The notes under the pieces were generated by a model. That model was not told the origin of the DNA. It made no database searches and worked only from the letters and a program-made list of their open reading frames with translations. Below, in pieces: positions 62,993-64,000 of a stretch of 64,000 bases of DNA. Source of the stretch: Peribacillus folii (GTDB taxonomy: Bacteria > Bacillota > Bacilli > Bacillales > DSM-1321); contig NZ_JASJOM010000005.1 of NCBI RefSeq assembly GCF_030271255.1, forward strand, positions 186,001 through 250,000, written 5' to 3'. Both the position numbers and the translations under genes were made by a program. Within the stretch, counting starts at the first letter, position 1; the number at the start of each line of letters is the position of its first letter.

Positions 62993-64000
62993 TCGCTTCC
63001 CCTCCCCGCATTGCCGCAGCGTTTTCCCGTTCGTTATATCTCCTTTCATCGACATAGGCCCTGGCATGTCCCCAGAAATATTTCGTTGGCTTCATATACT
63101 TTTCAAGCCCCGCGCGCTTAATCGTCGAAAAGGCTTCTTCATTCGCTTCGTCGAGCACGGTACTTTCATGAACGGTTTGGACCTTCCTCCCCTCCATGAT
63201 TAATTTCCCATCGACGATGACATGCTCGACATCATTCGCCACTGCTTGGAAAACAAGCCGATGAACATGCATGAATTCAGGAGCCAGATGCGGCTGATGC
63301 AAGTTGACCGTGATCACATCCGCTTTCTTCCCCACCTCAAGCGAGCCGAGTTCATCATCCCAGCCAATGCATTTTGCCGCATCGATCGTAATCATTTCCA
63401 GCAGTTTTCCTGGCGGCAGATAGTAATAATCCCTAAGGGCCGCCTGGTGAACGAATTGGGTTTTCCTCATCGCCTGGAACATATCAAAGCTAGTCGAAGG
63501 CGAGGTCCCATCCGTAGAAATGGCGACCGTTGCACCCATTTCCAATAATTCCGTGATCGGCGTCCGGGCATGGACCTGCCCAAATCCGGGTGAAGCACTG
63601 ACATTGGTGCCCGTTTCTGCGAGTATCCTTGCCTCATCGAAGGAAATGCCGCGGCAATGCTGTAAATGGACATCCGGACCCAACAGGGCATTCTCTCTAT
63701 CTTGTACCGCTAAATGAATCATCCCGCCAAAAGCATCGGAATGAATCCTCGTCTCATATTTACGGGCTATTTCCCTGATCCTTTTTGCTTGATGAAGGTC
63801 ATGATCACTTAGCCCATAAAGTCTGTCAGGAGCTGTAGGGTTGGAAGGGTCAACCGACGTGACGATGACAAATGGGGTAATGAAGGCCCTCGTTCGGTCT
63901 TCATTAGCATGATTCAGTGCTTCGATCACCGCTTCCGCTCCCTTTAATACCTCTTCATAGATAACCTCCTTCACGACTCTTTTCCCGTCGACCCACCGGC
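62976..64000 (-). CDS. Amidohydrolase, TRZ/ATZ-like (5' end outside window)
   Basis: The C-terminal ~340 residues of an amidohydrolase; the frame is open to the window edge (RWVDGKRVVKEV), so the true start lies beyond. Visible motifs: RIHSDAFGG with a metal-ligand His, LQHCRGIS, the catalytic Asp in AISTDGTSPSTSFD, and a C-terminal composite beta-domain (GSLEVGKKADVITVNL). This is the pattern of guanine/SAH/triazine-type deaminases. The N-terminal HxH motif cannot be checked here. It is translationally coupled to the next gene, an HxH-less relative. Confidence 0.88.
   Translation of the reverse strand, partial: RWVDGKRVVKEVIYEEVLKGAEAVIEALNHANEDRTRAFITPFVIVTSVDPSNPTAPDRLYGLSDHDLHQAKRIREIARKYETRIHSDAFGGMIHLAVQDRENALLGPDVHLQHCRGISFDEARILAETGTNVSASPGFGQVHARTPITELLEMGATVAISTDGTSPSTSFDMFQAMRKTQFVHQAALRDYYYLPPGKLLEMITIDAAKCIGWDDELGSLEVGKKADVITVNLHQPHLAPEFMHVHRLVFQAVANDVEHVIVDGKLIMEGRKVQTVHESTVLDEANEEAFSTIKRAGLEKYMKPTKYFWGHARAYVDERRYNERENAAAMRGGEANENEA

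Overview
The window looks like chromosome of a Gram-positive, low-to-moderate GC Bacillaceae member. Strong AGGAGG-type ribosome binding sites, frequent TTG/GTG starts, a cre-like CcpA site, PTS operons with a PRD regulator, a LytS/LytT-type pair next to CstA and a heterocycloanthracin-type TOMM bacteriocin cluster all point that way. A Peribacillus (Bacillus simplex group) species is my best guess, but this is inference from gene content, not from a marker gene. No rRNA, tRNA, CRISPR array, intact IS element or phage module was seen.

Layout. 1-14.8 kb: a catabolic cluster, almost all on the minus strand: amidase (cut by the window edge), MFS transporter, HisD-like dehydrogenase, three tandem double-domain SnoaL-like proteins plus the stump of a fourth, HpaI-type aldolase, alpha/beta hydrolase, cupin, aldehyde dehydrogenase, iron alcohol dehydrogenase, SDR and a LacI regulator. 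An 18-bp perfect palindrome occurs three times at the control points and is very probably the LacI operator. 15-19.9 kb: HAD phosphatase and an ascorbate-type PTS (IIC, two nearly identical IIBs, PRD activator with fused EIIA). 20.1-21.1 kb: an array of 21-bp repeats interleaved with a 100-bp constant block. 21.2-26 kb: DUF1540 protein, CstA and a LytST-like two-component system. 26.2-29.2 kb: two small membrane proteins and a MutS2 paralogue without Smr domain, preceded by a leader of about 400 nt with its own promoter, a 7-codon upstream ORF and three tandem terminators.

29.3-34.5 kb: a GAF/PucR-type regulator divergent from an MFS transporter and an M20 amidohydrolase. 34.6-41.5 kb: a small possible toxin-like peptide, then an operon of adenine deaminase, PotABCD-like ABC transporter and nucleoside hydrolase (purine nucleoside uptake and salvage). 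41.6-47.8 kb: DUF2294 protein, PTS IICB plus NanE (amino sugar use), aspartate ammonia-lyase and a RpiR/MurR regulator. 47.8-53.8 kb: TOMM cluster with a Cys/Gly-rich precursor, ThiF-like protein, YcaO cyclodehydratase and a SagB-type dehydrogenase. 53.9-64 kb: NCS2 nucleobase permease, three tandem cytosine-deaminase-like amidohydrolases, an oligopeptide-type binding lipoprotein and two further amidohydrolases (the last cut by the window edge), suggesting salvage or breakdown of N-heterocycles.

Most attractive candidates for new biology: (1) the Smr-less MutS2 paralogue behind a ribosome-sensing style attenuator, (2) the LacI-controlled SnoaL/aldolase/HisD-like catabolic regulon of unknown substrate, (3) the amidohydrolase cluster with altered catalytic motifs, and (4) the 21-bp/100-bp hierarchical repeat family, present at two loci.
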